Assembly: GCF_014692515.1 (NCBI RefSeq)
Contig: NZ_JACOIK010000003.1
Coordinates: forward strand, 1-64,000
Direction of reading: 5' to 3'
DNA: 64,000 nt
From: Sphingobacterium micropteri
Lineage (GTDB): Bacteria > Bacteroidota > Bacteroidia > Sphingobacteriales > Sphingobacteriaceae
Below, in pieces: positions 53,172 through 62,037 of this stretch. Numbering within the stretch: position 1 is the first letter of the stretch; the number at the start of each line of letters is the position of its first letter. The notes below the pieces were generated by a model. That model searched no databases, was not told where the DNA came from, and saw nothing but the letters and a program-made list of their open reading frames with translations. The translations under genes were made by a program, and so were the position numbers.

Positions 53172-55424
53172 TTATAAATTGATATGCCGCCGTAAACAAT
53201 CGGCTGTAATGGAATTAGGATCTTTCAATAAATCTGAAACATTCCCGGAAAACACAACCTCACCACCATATTTGCCTGCTCCAGGCCCGATATCTATTAT
53301 CCAATCTGCTTGAGCGATTATATCAAGATTATGCTCAATAACGATGAGCGTATTATTGTTGTGAATGATACTATTCATAAAGTTCAATAACTTTTTGGCA
53401 TCGCTTGGGTGTAAGCCTGTGCTTGGCTCATCAAGAACGATTATTTTATTGGAGTTCTTCAGTTCTTTGGTTAATTTCAATCGTTGCCTTTCGCCACCGG
53501 AAAAACTACTCAGCCTTTGCCCTAATGTAAGATACCCTAAACCTAACTGGAGCAATGTGTCGAAAGATTTTTGATATCGATCATCGCGGAAAAAATCAAC
53601 GGCTTCTTCCACGGTCATATCCATTATTTCGACGATATTTTTGTTGTTGTATTGATAGGTTAAGACCTGCGGTTTGAAGCCAGAGCCTATGCACACTTCG
53701 CAGGGCTGCTCCACATCATCCATAAATGCCAGATCAATTTTTACCACTCCAATTCCTTTACAATTTTCGCAGGCTCCTTCGCTATTTCTACTAAAAAGCC
53801 TGTCTGATACATGGTTTGTCGTTGAAAACAGTTTTCTTATATCATCGGACAACCCCAGATAGGTAAGTAGATTTGAGCGTATGCTTGCCGCAAATAACGA
53901 TTGGTCGATTATCGTGGTTTCTGGATAAAATTTGGGCAGTACCTTGCCGATCAGTGTACTTTTGCCTGAACCGGCAACTCCTGTAACGACCGTTATGACA
54001 TTTTTGGGAATCTCAATCTGGATATTTTTAAGATTATACAGATTAGCGTTTCGGATTTGTAAATATTCATTCGAAATTCTGGGTTTGTCCTTAATTTTTG
54101 GGATTTTTGCAAAGTACAGACCGGTTTTCCCTCTTGAATTTTTCAGGTTTTCGAATGTCCCCTCGTAGATAACTTCTCCGCCTTTTCTTCCTGATTCGGG
54201 ACCCATGTCAACAACCCAATCAGCGATTTTGATTAAATCCGGATCGTGCTCAACGATTAATACCGTATTGCCTTTATCCCGTATTTGTTTAATAATGGAA
54301 GAGATATTTTGCAAATCCTTAGGATGGAGTCCAATACTGGGTTCGTCAAAAATATAGAGTAAATCGGTAAGGCTGTTTCCAAGGTTCCTCACCATTTTTA
54401 TGCGTTGACTTTCCCCACCCGACAAGGTGTCTGTTCTTCTATCCAATGTCAAATATTGTAAGCCTATCTGAACGATGTTTTGAAGTTTCTTTTTTAGTTC
54501 GTCGAGAATTATCGCAAAGGACGACGACTGCAAAGAACCAATAAATTCCAAGAGCTCGTCTACCGAAAGAGTGGCACATTCGGCAATGTTTTTTCCATTT
54601 ATTTTACAGGATAAAATTTTGTCATTCAACCTTTGTCCATTACATAGAGGACAAGTTTTGGTGATAACAATATTTTTTAAAACTTCTTTTCGACTAATAT
54701 TTTCCTTTGACTGTTTCTTTAAAAATGCTTTTTCAATTCGGGGTATTATACCCTCATACTTGACTGTTTTTCCCCACTCTTTATTAGGGTTCTTCGGTTT
54801 GTGTTCGGTAGCGTTCAAAAGTATATTCCATTCCTCCTTCGTATAGTCTTCAAGTTTTTTGTCATTGTCAAAATAACCTGATAACGTATATCTCGTTAAA
54901 CGCCACCCACCGGGTTGAAAAGTCGGAAACATGATCGCACCCTCGTTTAAAGACTTATGCTTGTCTATAAGGGTGTCTATACGGACGGTTTGTACAAAAC
55001 CTAGCCCTTCACACTCTTTACACATTCCTAAAGGGTTATTAAATGAAAAGACATTTGAATAGCCTACAAAAGGGCTTCCCATACGGGAGAAAAGTAATCT
55101 TAAAGATGCATAAACGTCGGTGGCTGTTCCAACGGTCGACCTCGCATTTCCTCCTAATCTCTTTTGGTTAATAATATTAGGAACATTTAAGTTGTCAATT
55201 TTATCCACGTCTGGGATGCCAATGTGCTGCAAACGGTTTCGGATAAAGCTCCCCTGTGTTTCGTTGAATTGTCTTTGTGCTTCAGCGCCTATTGTCTCAA
55301 ATACTAATGACGATTTACCCGAACCGGACACACCTGTAAATACGGTTATCTTATTTTTGGGTATCTGTAAAGAGATATTTTTCAGGTTATTTTGACGTGC
55401 ATTTGTGACGCGAATGTGTTTCAT
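53172..55424 (-). CDS. Short UvrA-like ABC ATPase (UvrA2/DrrC type)
   Basis: 750 residues, about 200 shorter than canonical UvrA. Two ABC modules: Walker A GVSGSGKSS at about 32, signature LSGGESQR at about 340 and Walker B IFDEPSIGLHP; second Walker A GVAGSGKST at about 483, SFSGGERQR and VLDEPSTGLHP near 660. Zinc-type CxxC pairs are present at CKECEGLGF, CPLCNGQRL, CENCKGIGV and CEVCIGSGF. The UvrB-binding insertion of UvrA seems reduced. Such shorter UvrA paralogues are linked to tolerance of DNA-binding drugs (DrrC-like) and not to core excision repair, though the substrate here is unknown. Monocistronic. Confidence 0.9.
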   Translation of the reverse strand: MKHIRVTNARQNNLKNISLQIPKNKITVFTGVSGSGKSSLVFETIGAEAQRQFNETQGSFIRNRLQHIGIPDVDKIDNLNVPNIINQKRLGGNARSTVGTATDVYASLRLLFSRMGSPFVGYSNVFSFNNPLGMCKECEGLGFVQTVRIDTLIDKHKSLNEGAIMFPTFQPGGWRLTRYTLSGYFDNDKKLEDYTKEEWNILLNATEHKPKNPNKEWGKTVKYEGIIPRIEKAFLKKQSKENISRKEVLKNIVITKTCPLCNGQRLNDKILSCKINGKNIAECATLSVDELLEFIGSLQSSSFAIILDELKKKLQNIVQIGLQYLTLDRRTDTLSGGESQRIKMVRNLGNSLTDLLYIFDEPSIGLHPKDLQNISSIIKQIRDKGNTVLIVEHDPDLIKIADWVVDMGPESGRKGGEVIYEGTFENLKNSRGKTGLYFAKIPKIKDKPRISNEYLQIRNANLYNLKNIQIEIPKNVITVVTGVAGSGKSTLIGKVLPKFYPETTIIDQSLFAASIRSNLLTYLGLSDDIRKLFSTTNHVSDRLFSRNSEGACENCKGIGVVKIDLAFMDDVEQPCEVCIGSGFKPQVLTYQYNNKNIVEIMDMTVEEAVDFFRDDRYQKSFDTLLQLGLGYLTLGQRLSSFSGGERQRLKLTKELKNSNKIIVLDEPSTGLHPSDAKKLLNFMNSIIHNNNTLIVIEHNLDIIAQADWIIDIGPGAGKYGGEVVFSGNVSDLLKDPNSITADCLRRHINL

Positions 55425-55482
55425 ATTTGTTGACTATTGAAAATAGCTAACAATAAATGTTCCGTTATAAGGATGAAAGTTT

Positions 55483-56445
55483 TTATTCTGTCCACACAAC
55501 AGGGCCTTTCAATGCTTCAGACGAGATTTCTCCTGCAGCAATGACCGGAATAACACCATGACCATCCGTATCCACTTGATAGGTCTTTCCATCGACAGGG
55601 ACGATCTTCATGTAACTTTGATAGCTCGGCACACTCCCCGGTACACCTATTGTAGTTTGTCCAGCTCCGAACACGATAAAGCGGCCATCGGGCGAGAACG
55701 CTGGACTGGCTTCTCTTTCTTGACTTTCCGTAGCTTGGTAAAACTCATCGGTTGTGAGATTTAGTATCCAGATCCGCTTTTGGTAAATCATGGCCAGCTT
55801 TGTTCCTTGTCGATCTGCCGTAATCTGTCCAAAATTCTCATTAGGAAATTCCTTGATGATTTCACCTTTGGTATAAGGAGGCGGGAATCTTACAAGGGCG
55901 TTTTTCCAGGTGATCACCAGCGAGTTATCGGGTAGCCAGCAAGAATTGGAGTTGCGATCTACCTGCTCATTGTTTATTCTTTCGATGTGGGCAATGATTT
56001 TGCCTTCTTGAGGTGATAAGACTACAAAGCCTTCATCAAATGTTGGATCAATGCAAAATAGGCTTTTATCGGGTGATAGCGTTCCCGAAATGTACACTGT
56101 ACCGCCGTTTATTGGCCTGTAGTAGAACTCGTTAATAGCTTGCTCTTCAGCAAAACGTCGGTAGGTAAATTTGACTTGGTCCGGCATGCCATCACTTCGG
56201 CCATCCCGCATTTCCAGGATGTTTTCGCCGTCCAGCGATATGTCCCAATCATACCAGCTTCGACTTGTTTTCCATATTACTTCCGTCATGGAGGGAAGCG
56301 CTATCGACGTATGTCCGTCATAGTTTTGGAAGAAGAGCTTTCCAGAAAGCATCCCGTTATCATTTGGTTCACCCGTATCTGAATCTTTTGAACATCCGAA
56401 TACTAGGAATACCAATAGCAGTAGATATATAGTATTTGTTTTCAT
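55483..56445 (-). CDS. Lipoprotein with TolB/PD40-like beta-propeller
   Basis: 320 residues, lipoprotein signal with Cys at 18 (LLLVFLVFGCSKDSD). WD40/PD40-type blades recur: WDISLDGENILEM, GTLSPDKSLFCID, ITADRQGTKLAMI and ASPAFSPDGRFIVFGAG, each with the SPDG-like turn. Such propellers bind partners or ligands at the cell surface or periplasm; no catalytic motif is seen and no role can be named. A decayed copy of part of this gene lies at 60693-60757. Confidence 0.75.
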   Translation of the reverse strand: MKTNTIYLLLLVFLVFGCSKDSDTGEPNDNGMLSGKLFFQNYDGHTSIALPSMTEVIWKTSRSWYDWDISLDGENILEMRDGRSDGMPDQVKFTYRRFAEEQAINEFYYRPINGGTVYISGTLSPDKSLFCIDPTFDEGFVVLSPQEGKIIAHIERINNEQVDRNSNSCWLPDNSLVITWKNALVRFPPPYTKGEIIKEFPNENFGQITADRQGTKLAMIYQKRIWILNLTTDEFYQATESQEREASPAFSPDGRFIVFGAGQTTIGVPGSVPSYQSYMKIVPVDGKTYQVDTDGHGVIPVIAAGEISSEALKGPVVWTE

Positions 56446-56565
56446 CGATTTACCTCTTTATGTAAATAAAACACCAATTTCGGTTATTTCGGTAGATCGG
56501 TCAATCCACGAATACAGGGATTTTATAACGAATAGCAAATCTCGCCCAGCCAAGGGAGCTTAGGA

Positions 56566-56820
56566 GTGTTTGGGATCGCTTCCGCGTTTACTTTCGGGCG
56601 GGAAGATTTAATCCCAGATATGTTCACGTCTATATTACGTGAATTGCAACAGCAGTTTTCTGAAGTAGATATGAAGCCATTGGCATATTATTTCCAACGG
56701 CATATCGAATTAGATGGCGATGAGCACGGGCCACTAGCTATGGAGAGGATACGCGAGCTCGGTGGAGATGACGAATCTAAATGGGATGCTATCGCGGATG
56801 GATTAATGTCTGACCACTAA
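56566..56820 (+). pseudogene. DUF3050 protein fragment (C-terminal part)
   Basis: The 84-codon frame contains [20 protein letters not shown] and [22 protein letters not shown], the end of DUF3050 proteins (about 250 residues, heme-oxygenase-like helical fold). The first 150 or more residues are absent and the usual helix after WDAIADG is cut short by a stop, so both ends are damaged. The upstream frame is closed by TAG at 56533-56535. It lies between two unrelated minus-strand lipoprotein genes. Confidence 0.75.
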
Positions 56821-56835
56821 ATAGCTGATAACTTT

Positions 56836-57528
56836 TTACGGAACGTCCCATTCAAAATCGGTAATGACAGGATCCGACTTTTCGGCCTTGACCAGCTTTA
56901 GGCCATTGTTCTGATATATAAAGAGATCTGTTGCCTTCCACGTCCACTGTTTACCTTCCCGTGTATTGATGCCTGTAACCTCATAAGCGATGGCAATTTT
57001 GCCATCAGCAACGGTGAGGTCAATCCGGTCAAAAGTTTCTTGAGAAGTAGCACCATCGGGGATGGTGGGACAGCTTTCCAGTTTTTTCAAGACAGCTTTG
57101 TCGTCACGAAACCACTTGCGCAGGAAGCCAAGGTGGGTATCTGAACATTGATAACCGAGATTTAGTGCGGTAAGTATCTTGCATTTTAGGTTGCTGCGTG
57201 ATGCGGTTGCTTTGCCATCCCAGGCACATTCGTTGCCGATGAAAGTGGCAACATAGCCTAGTGCGGCCTTTTCGGGGTCGGATATACTATCTACATAGGC
57301 TTCGTCCAGCATGATGGTACTGACAGTCGCGTCGTATTCTTCCATGAATTGTTCCTCGCGCCAAAGAAATTTGACCGATCGGGGTTGTAACTCGAGAAGG
57401 TCTGCTTGTCTCGCTTGCGTATCGTTTTTGCTTGATGATTGGCAAGCTTGTAGTGCAACGAGTAAGAGGATGCAATAGATAAACCAATATAAGGAGAAAC
57501 GTTGAGAAATGCGTATCGATCTGTCCAT
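56836..57528 (-). CDS. Hypothetical lipoprotein
   Basis: 230 residues; the N-terminal hydrophobic segment ends in LLVALQACQSSSK, a lipobox with Cys at about 29. No family is recognised. Cysteines at about 104, 120 and 131 could form disulfides. The C-terminal third (FDRIDLTVADGKIAIAYEVTG, WTWKATDLFIYQNNGLKLVK) looks like a small beta domain with alternating strands, similar in feel to NTF2-like or DUF4878-type lipoproteins. It stands alone, 105 bases after the terminator of the HmuY operon on the same strand. Confidence 0.7.
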   Translation of the reverse strand: MDRSIRISQRFSLYWFIYCILLLVALQACQSSSKNDTQARQADLLELQPRSVKFLWREEQFMEEYDATVSTIMLDEAYVDSISDPEKAALGYVATFIGNECAWDGKATASRSNLKCKILTALNLGYQCSDTHLGFLRKWFRDDKAVLKKLESCPTIPDGATSQETFDRIDLTVADGKIAIAYEVTGINTREGKQWTWKATDLFIYQNNGLKLVKAEKSDPVITDFEWDVP

Positions 57529-57633
57529 ATACTAAGCAAGCTAAGATAATTTTTTCATTTATCAAACAAAAATAGGTTTTACAGGTGGATACTAGGAAAT
57601 AAGAAGAGCGTATATCGCATTCGATAGCAATAA

Positions 57634-57664
57634 TAAAACACCCGGAGCGTATGCTCCGGGTGTA
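57634..57664 (-). terminator. Terminator of the HmuY operon; copy 2 of the repeated hairpin
   Basis: ACACCCGGAGC and GCTCCGGGTGT form a perfect 11-bp stem around GTAT, followed on the minus strand by TTTTATTATTG. It lies 39 bases after the last gene of the operon. The hairpin and its TAATAATAAA flank match those at 1554-1586 and 60637-60666. Confidence 0.88.
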
Positions 57665-57702
57665 CATAATGCTGTTTTGCTGTATACCGTTTTGCTGTTT
57701 TA

Positions 57703-58653
57703 TCAGTTGGTTATGGTAATACTATTTGATGTATTCAAATAGAGGCTCGAGTGCCCTGCTTCATTGTAAGGACCCGCTGGATAATAAACCAAAAGTTCGT
57801 TGTACTCACCCACCGGAAAGCCTTCCGGTATTTGAAACGTAATGCTAGTTGCCGTTTTACTGGTTATTGACACCGATTGGTAAGTGTTGGTAAGATAATT
57901 CCCAATCTCCATTTTCTCCGCTCTATCTGTTTTTACGCCGGCGAGGGTAATGGTGTCGCCTGCTTTGGCGGATATAGTTGATCCTGGTGCAACTAATGTT
58001 ACAAATGGGTTTTCCGCCACCTCAAACGGAGATGTTTCGTAGAAAATAGTGTAACCGGAGGAAACAATCCTTAAGCCGGAGAAGGTTCCCAATACAGTTG
58101 CCAGAACATTATAGCCAAGTTCGGTGCTATGTTGTATTTCGACTTCATGATCGTTGCCGGCAATGTCGACAAAATACACTTTTGCACCTTCCGCTAACGT
58201 ATCAAAATAGTCGCCACGAATGGAAAGCCCGAAGTTTTGAAAGATATACTGCTTCCCTTCATAGGTTTGTAATCCCCCGAAAGTTCTGACATACGGTTTG
58301 GGACGGTTGTTTGGAACACGCAGGCGATAGGTTTTTGTGTAGCCTGTTTCTGCAGTAACCGTATAGGTCACGTCTTCGCCGAGAGAAATCACTTCTCCTG
58401 ACGCTGGCGAAATGCTTGCTCCATCGGCGACTTGGATTGTCGGTGTGATCGTTTCAGGAATCGTTTGCCCGACGGGCCAGTATAAGACAATAGAATCTCC
58501 ATCTATAGCGCCTTTCACGATATCACTTTCATCGATGGCAACGGTGAAGTTCACGATATCGGTGTAGGGTAGTAATGGTTGTTCTTTTTTACAGGCAACT
58601 GCAACTACTATAGCTACAGTAAAGATGTTGATACGGGTAAATAGCTTCATCAT
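57703..58653 (-). CDS. Surface lipoprotein with DUF5018-like and IPT/TIG-like domains (third gene of HmuY operon)
   Basis: The start at 58653 (MMKLFTRIN) leaves 2 bases after the previous gene; an upstream in-frame start at 58683 would overlap it. About 316 residues, lipobox Cys at about 22 (AIVVAVACKKEQ). Residues 30-110 follow the DUF5018-type pattern (VNFTVAIDESDIVKGAI, ITPTIQVADGASISPASG, YTVTAETGYTKTYRLRV). Later parts contain IPT/TIG-like sandwiches (VTLVAPGSTISAKAGDTITLAG) and a ITFQIPEGFPVGEYN strand. It resembles the preceding gene in plan and probably forms a surface complex with HmuY. Confidence 0.75.
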   Translation of the reverse strand: MMKLFTRINIFTVAIVVAVACKKEQPLLPYTDIVNFTVAIDESDIVKGAIDGDSIVLYWPVGQTIPETITPTIQVADGASISPASGEVISLGEDVTYTVTAETGYTKTYRLRVPNNRPKPYVRTFGGLQTYEGKQYIFQNFGLSIRGDYFDTLAEGAKVYFVDIAGNDHEVEIQHSTELGYNVLATVLGTFSGLRIVSSGYTIFYETSPFEVAENPFVTLVAPGSTISAKAGDTITLAGVKTDRAEKMEIGNYLTNTYQSVSITSKTATSITFQIPEGFPVGEYNELLVYYPAGPYNEAGHSSLYLNTSNSITITN

Positions 58654-58655
58654 GA

Positions 58656-59627
58656 TTATTTCGTTATAGTTATACCCCACCAACCAGGAGATGATGGTTC
58701 AAATTCACCGCAAACAATGGACGGGATGTGTGTGCCCATCGGCGTATCGTCGGGTACGCGAATGACAACTTTTTTAGTGTCCTGACTGAGTATCTCCAAC
58801 ATTTTTTTCGCTCCATCGATCGTGAAGTAGGCTTCTCGGACATCATGTATTGCTGTAGACGAGCTTTCGAGGGTGAAAGTTTCGCCTGTTTTGATGGTAA
58901 CGGGTGTGTATACAAATGAAGTTGGTCGTCCCCATACCAACTGTACCGGATAAGTTGTCGTTGCGCTTAATGCTAGGTGTGAAACTTTTATCTGATACAA
59001 CCCAGGCGAAAGCTCTTGAGGTATCTGTAAGGACCCGTAGGCATAGATTTTTTTCCCGTCAGCACCAATCGCTGGTGCTACTCCCGCTGGGCCAGACCCT
59101 GTATTGGCTAAAAAGGGATAATCTTGACCGTTCTTATCGACGAGTGAAGCTTTGATAAGGGTTGGATCGGTGGTATGAAAGTTTCCTCTGATACTGATTC
59201 TGTTATCGCCGATGGTCCATAAGGCAGTTTGATCGGCCGTAGAAGGCTCCGTAATAACCAGCGGCGAAACTTGCTGTAAGTGAATAGTCAATGTATAGCT
59301 CGTTCTACTATGGTCTGCTCCAACAACAGTATAGACCGTACCATCGGCGAGGACATCGACCGGTATCGACTCTTCGAGTAAGCTCGCGCCGTCGCTTAAC
59401 TTAATTTCTGGATCGATTACGGAGAATTGATAGTAGAAGGGCAGATAAAGGGAGATCGTTTTATCTGATTCATCAACTGCTCCAATGATTTCACCATCTG
59501 CAGTGGGAACTTTAAAGCTTAGTATACGGCTCTGGCTTAACACAGGAAGTTCTTCGGTTTTGGTGCATCCTACGATACCAACGAGAATGCATAATAGCAT
59601 CTTGGTTAAAGATATAAACTGTTTCAT
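58656..59627 (-). CDS. Surface lipoprotein with DUF5018-like and IPT/TIG-like domains (second gene of HmuY operon)
   Basis: The start at 59627 (MKQFISLTKMLLCILVGIVGC) gives a clean lipoprotein signal with Cys at 21; an upstream in-frame start at 59753 would run into the HmuY gene. About 323 residues. A DUF5018-like domain (ILSFKVPTADGEIIGAVDE, IDPEIKLSDGASLLEES, VYTVVGADHSRTSYTLTI; about 37-128) precedes two IPT/TIG-like sandwiches. The paralogue downstream has the same order, suggesting tandem duplication and divergence. Confidence 0.75.
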   Translation of the reverse strand: MKQFISLTKMLLCILVGIVGCTKTEELPVLSQSRILSFKVPTADGEIIGAVDESDKTISLYLPFYYQFSVIDPEIKLSDGASLLEESIPVDVLADGTVYTVVGADHSRTSYTLTIHLQQVSPLVITEPSTADQTALWTIGDNRISIRGNFHTTDPTLIKASLVDKNGQDYPFLANTGSGPAGVAPAIGADGKKIYAYGSLQIPQELSPGLYQIKVSHLALSATTTYPVQLVWGRPTSFVYTPVTIKTGETFTLESSSTAIHDVREAYFTIDGAKKMLEILSQDTKKVVIRVPDDTPMGTHIPSIVCGEFEPSSPGWWGITITK

Positions 59628-59640
59628 ATAGTGAGCGTAA

Positions 59641-60408
59641 TTATGGTTTGATTTCGAAATGTTTGGCGCCTGCAGGAATAACAACATATTCAAAGGTGAA
59701 GAACATATGTGGTGTATCTTTGAACCATTCATCTGGTGTAAATGCATCTTCATAACAGGAGATCATTTTGATCTTTGCGATATCCCCCCTTGGTGTTTTG
59801 ACAATGACAGTACGTGCGGGAATCACGGTACCGTCATTGGTGGTCAACGATGAACCCAAAGCATACGCAACATGTGTCTTTTCTGTCGTTCCGTCTCCTA
59901 AAATTGTGCCACCAAAATCATACAGATACCACCCAATACCTTCACCGAAGGCGCCGGCATCGTCTGTACCGATGATACCGCTTCCTGATTTGAATTGTGA
60001 ATCGTTAGGTACTTCCGTGACCTCGTCAAAGGGTTTCTCCAGAATAAGAATACCGCCTTTTCCTGCTCCACCATAACCAAAATTGGTTGAATTGGTGCCA
60101 TTATTTCCGCCTAGGAAACTATTATAAAGACCACTGAAAGAGAGATCCCAACGCATGGTCTTCGATTGTGCGTTTGGTACTTCTTGTCCGGTCTCGAGAC
60201 TGAAATAGATGGCTGGTTTTGCTTCTGTAGGATTGTCGTCGTCCGCTTCCATGGCCAAATTTTCAACACGGTGCAATTTGTAGTAGAATTCTTCGTCTGG
60301 CGCTGGATCCGGATCGGGTTGTGGATCGTCGTTTTTGCTACAGGATAGACAAGCTGCGCACATTAATAGTATTAGCAGCCTCGATGTTAGATAGTTATAC
60401 TTCTTCAT
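59641..60408 (-). CDS. HmuY-family lipoprotein
   Basis: 255 residues, lipobox Cys at 23 (LLMCAACLSCSKNDD) followed by a proline/aspartate-rich linker. The domain holds the HmuY pattern: AIYFSLETGQEV, MRWDLSFSGLYNSF (family W-D-hxF), and TVIVKTPRGDIAKIKMISCYED. HmuY of Porphyromonas binds heme at the surface and feeds a TonB receptor. The heme-ligand histidines of P. gingivalis HmuY are not conserved in an obvious place here, so heme binding is uncertain. First gene of a three-gene operon that ends at a strong terminator. Confidence 0.8.
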   Translation of the reverse strand: MKKYNYLTSRLLILLMCAACLSCSKNDDPQPDPDPAPDEEFYYKLHRVENLAMEADDDNPTEAKPAIYFSLETGQEVPNAQSKTMRWDLSFSGLYNSFLGGNNGTNSTNFGYGGAGKGGILILEKPFDEVTEVPNDSQFKSGSGIIGTDDAGAFGEGIGWYLYDFGGTILGDGTTEKTHVAYALGSSLTTNDGTVIPARTVIVKTPRGDIAKIKMISCYEDAFTPDEWFKDTPHMFFTFEYVVIPAGAKHFEIKP

Positions 60409-60636
60409 TTTGACGTTTGGAATTAATAATTCTTTATTTGTATTGAATCTAAATAAATTTAACGCGAATATGATTGTTTATTTTTAAATAAATGTCTGCG
60501 TAACTGTATTTCGTATATGAAAATTGACAATTCTTATTTTATACGGTATCGTAGGATGGATTTATCGATGCACACGATGAGATGGCAAGTGCTAACCGTT
60601 CTTTGTAAGCCGGATTTGAACGAGGAAGGTAATAAT

Positions 60637-60666
60637 AAAAACACCTGGAGCATATGCTCCGGGTCA
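60637..60666 (-). terminator. Decayed terminator; copy 3 of the repeated hairpin
   Basis: ACCTGGAGC pairs with GCTCCGGGT around ATAT (9 bp with one G-T), and the minus strand continues with TTTTTATTATTACC, as in copy 2. The outer arm has diverged. It lies 3' of the PD40 fragment and of the EEP gene on the minus strand and could still end transcription of the EEP gene. Confidence 0.65.
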
Positions 60667-60692
60667 TTCAGCAATGACGCCATCGTAAGGTC

Positions 60693-60757
60693 GATGCAAA
60701 ATAGGTTTTTATCTGGAGATAGCGTTGCTGAAATATATAGTCTACTACCGTTGGCGG
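60693..60757 (-). pseudogene. Fragment of a PD40-lipoprotein gene (copy of part of 55483-56445)
   Basis: Roughly 65 bases starting GATGCAAAATAGG align closely with 56049-56115, inside the intact lipoprotein gene, including ATAGCGTT and the TACCGTTGGCGG / TACCGCCGTTTATTGGC region, with scattered changes. Only about 20 codons remain (around the SPDKSLFCID blade). It sits directly against the stop codon of the EEP gene. Confidence 0.65.
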
Positions 60758-60764
60758 GATATCC

Positions 60765-61832
60765 CTAACGGTTTTCGCTTTCTTCTGCCTTTCCGGCAGC
60801 AATAAGTTCGTCAACCTCCTGCATTTCTCCGTTTTCGAGATGCTTTACTTCTTCTTCCTGATCGTCTGATTCGACGTCGATGTGGAAAGTGCAGCCTATT
60901 GGAAAGTGATCGGAGCCGACAGATGGATAAATAAATAGCTTATCTATTATTATCGTTGTACTGTGGAATAATAAGTCTAACGGAACCCGAAAAAACCAAT
61001 ATTTGGCATGAAAGGTTGATAGGATGCCCCGTCCAATACGTGCGTCGATAAGTTCACTGGTTTTCTTAAACAAAATAGAGGATCTTGCCCATGCGACATT
61101 ATTGAAATCGCCCGTGACGACAACGGGTAATGCATAGTCTCTCACTTTTTTCGCTACTGCTAGCAAATCGCCGTCCCTTTCTTTGGAATTATCTTCCTCC
61201 GTTGGGCTTGATGGGGGTGGGTGTACAGCAAAGAAAATAAAGCGATGGCCATCGTTTGTTTCGAGTTCAGCTTCTATACTGGGTACATCGTCCGCAACAA
61301 AATAATGGGTCTGTATATTGTGAACCTTTAATTTTGTGTAAAGATGCATCCCGTAGGTATTCTCTAATGGCACCTTCTTTTGGTAGGGATAGTCCTTTTC
61401 TAGGGGGTGCAATGCTTTTTCCCAGTCAGCGTTACTCTCCATCGTGACAAAAATGTCTGGCTGCTCTTGCTCGATCAGTTCGATAAAGCGATGGTATTCG
61501 CTGTTGAATTGATAGATGTTGCAGGAAATGATGTTTATTTTATCGGAACTAGATGATGTTTTGGAAGGCTTTTGTTTTTTCCAGAATTTGGTGTACCGCA
61601 TTAAGATGTAGATATGGTAGACAATCAGTATGAACTGGACGGTTTGAATTATCCAAAGCCAGATACTATCCTCTACATATATCATCGTTATGCCGAAGGC
61701 AATAATTTGTAGGATAACGAGCTGTATTTTGATAAATTCGGCTACACGGAATAACCAATGCTGATGTTGGATAAACGGCAATACACTTAAAAGAATGAAG
61801 ATTGTAGAGATAACAGCGAGTGTCGTAACCAT
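60765..61832 (-). CDS. Membrane-anchored endonuclease/exonuclease/phosphatase (EEP) family protein
   Basis: 355 residues. Three hydrophobic helices in the first 80 residues (about 3-20, 30-50, 57-78) anchor the protein. The EEP domain follows: NIISCNIYQFN at about 97, TMESNADW with the metal-binding Glu near 130, HLYTKLKV, VVTGDFNNVAW with Asp/Asn near 248, and VGSDHFPIGC with the catalytic His near 315. The usual catalytic residues are all visible, so a phosphodiesterase or phosphatase activity outside the cytoplasm is likely. The tail is very acidic. Members of this membrane group are often annotated as phosphodiesterases of unknown substrate. Confidence 0.85.
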   Translation of the reverse strand: MVTTLAVISTIFILLSVLPFIQHQHWLFRVAEFIKIQLVILQIIAFGITMIYVEDSIWLWIIQTVQFILIVYHIYILMRYTKFWKKQKPSKTSSSSDKINIISCNIYQFNSEYHRFIELIEQEQPDIFVTMESNADWEKALHPLEKDYPYQKKVPLENTYGMHLYTKLKVHNIQTHYFVADDVPSIEAELETNDGHRFIFFAVHPPPSSPTEEDNSKERDGDLLAVAKKVRDYALPVVVTGDFNNVAWARSSILFKKTSELIDARIGRGILSTFHAKYWFFRVPLDLLFHSTTIIIDKLFIYPSVGSDHFPIGCTFHIDVESDDQEEEVKHLENGEMQEVDELIAAGKAEESENR

Positions 61833-62037
61833 AGTGAATGTCTTGAATTGCCTCGAAAGATAATTAAAAGTAATAATTTCCCAAGTGTAAATTCATTCAT
61901 TGTCGTATTTTTTTAGCTTTCATATAATGATCCAAATTGCTTTTTATATACGAAATTTGATATGGATTTGTTTGTTGTCTAGAATAAGTCTAAATTAGAG
62001 AAATTTTAATTGTTCTAAATAATTATTCTGATTTATT

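Larger units (their letters stand above)
60409..60764 (+). other. 356-base intergenic region with a decayed gene fragment and hairpin
   Basis: The first 230 bases are AT-rich upstream sequence of the HmuY operon; no exact TAnnTTTG box was found for it. The rest contains copy 3 of the repeated hairpin (60637-60666) and a short piece of the PD40 lipoprotein gene (60693-60757). Confidence 0.6.

Noticed and set aside
60517..60768. 83-codon plus-strand ORF in the HmuY-EEP gap
   Set aside because: It runs through the repeated hairpin and the antisense PD40 relic and has no protein-like pattern.
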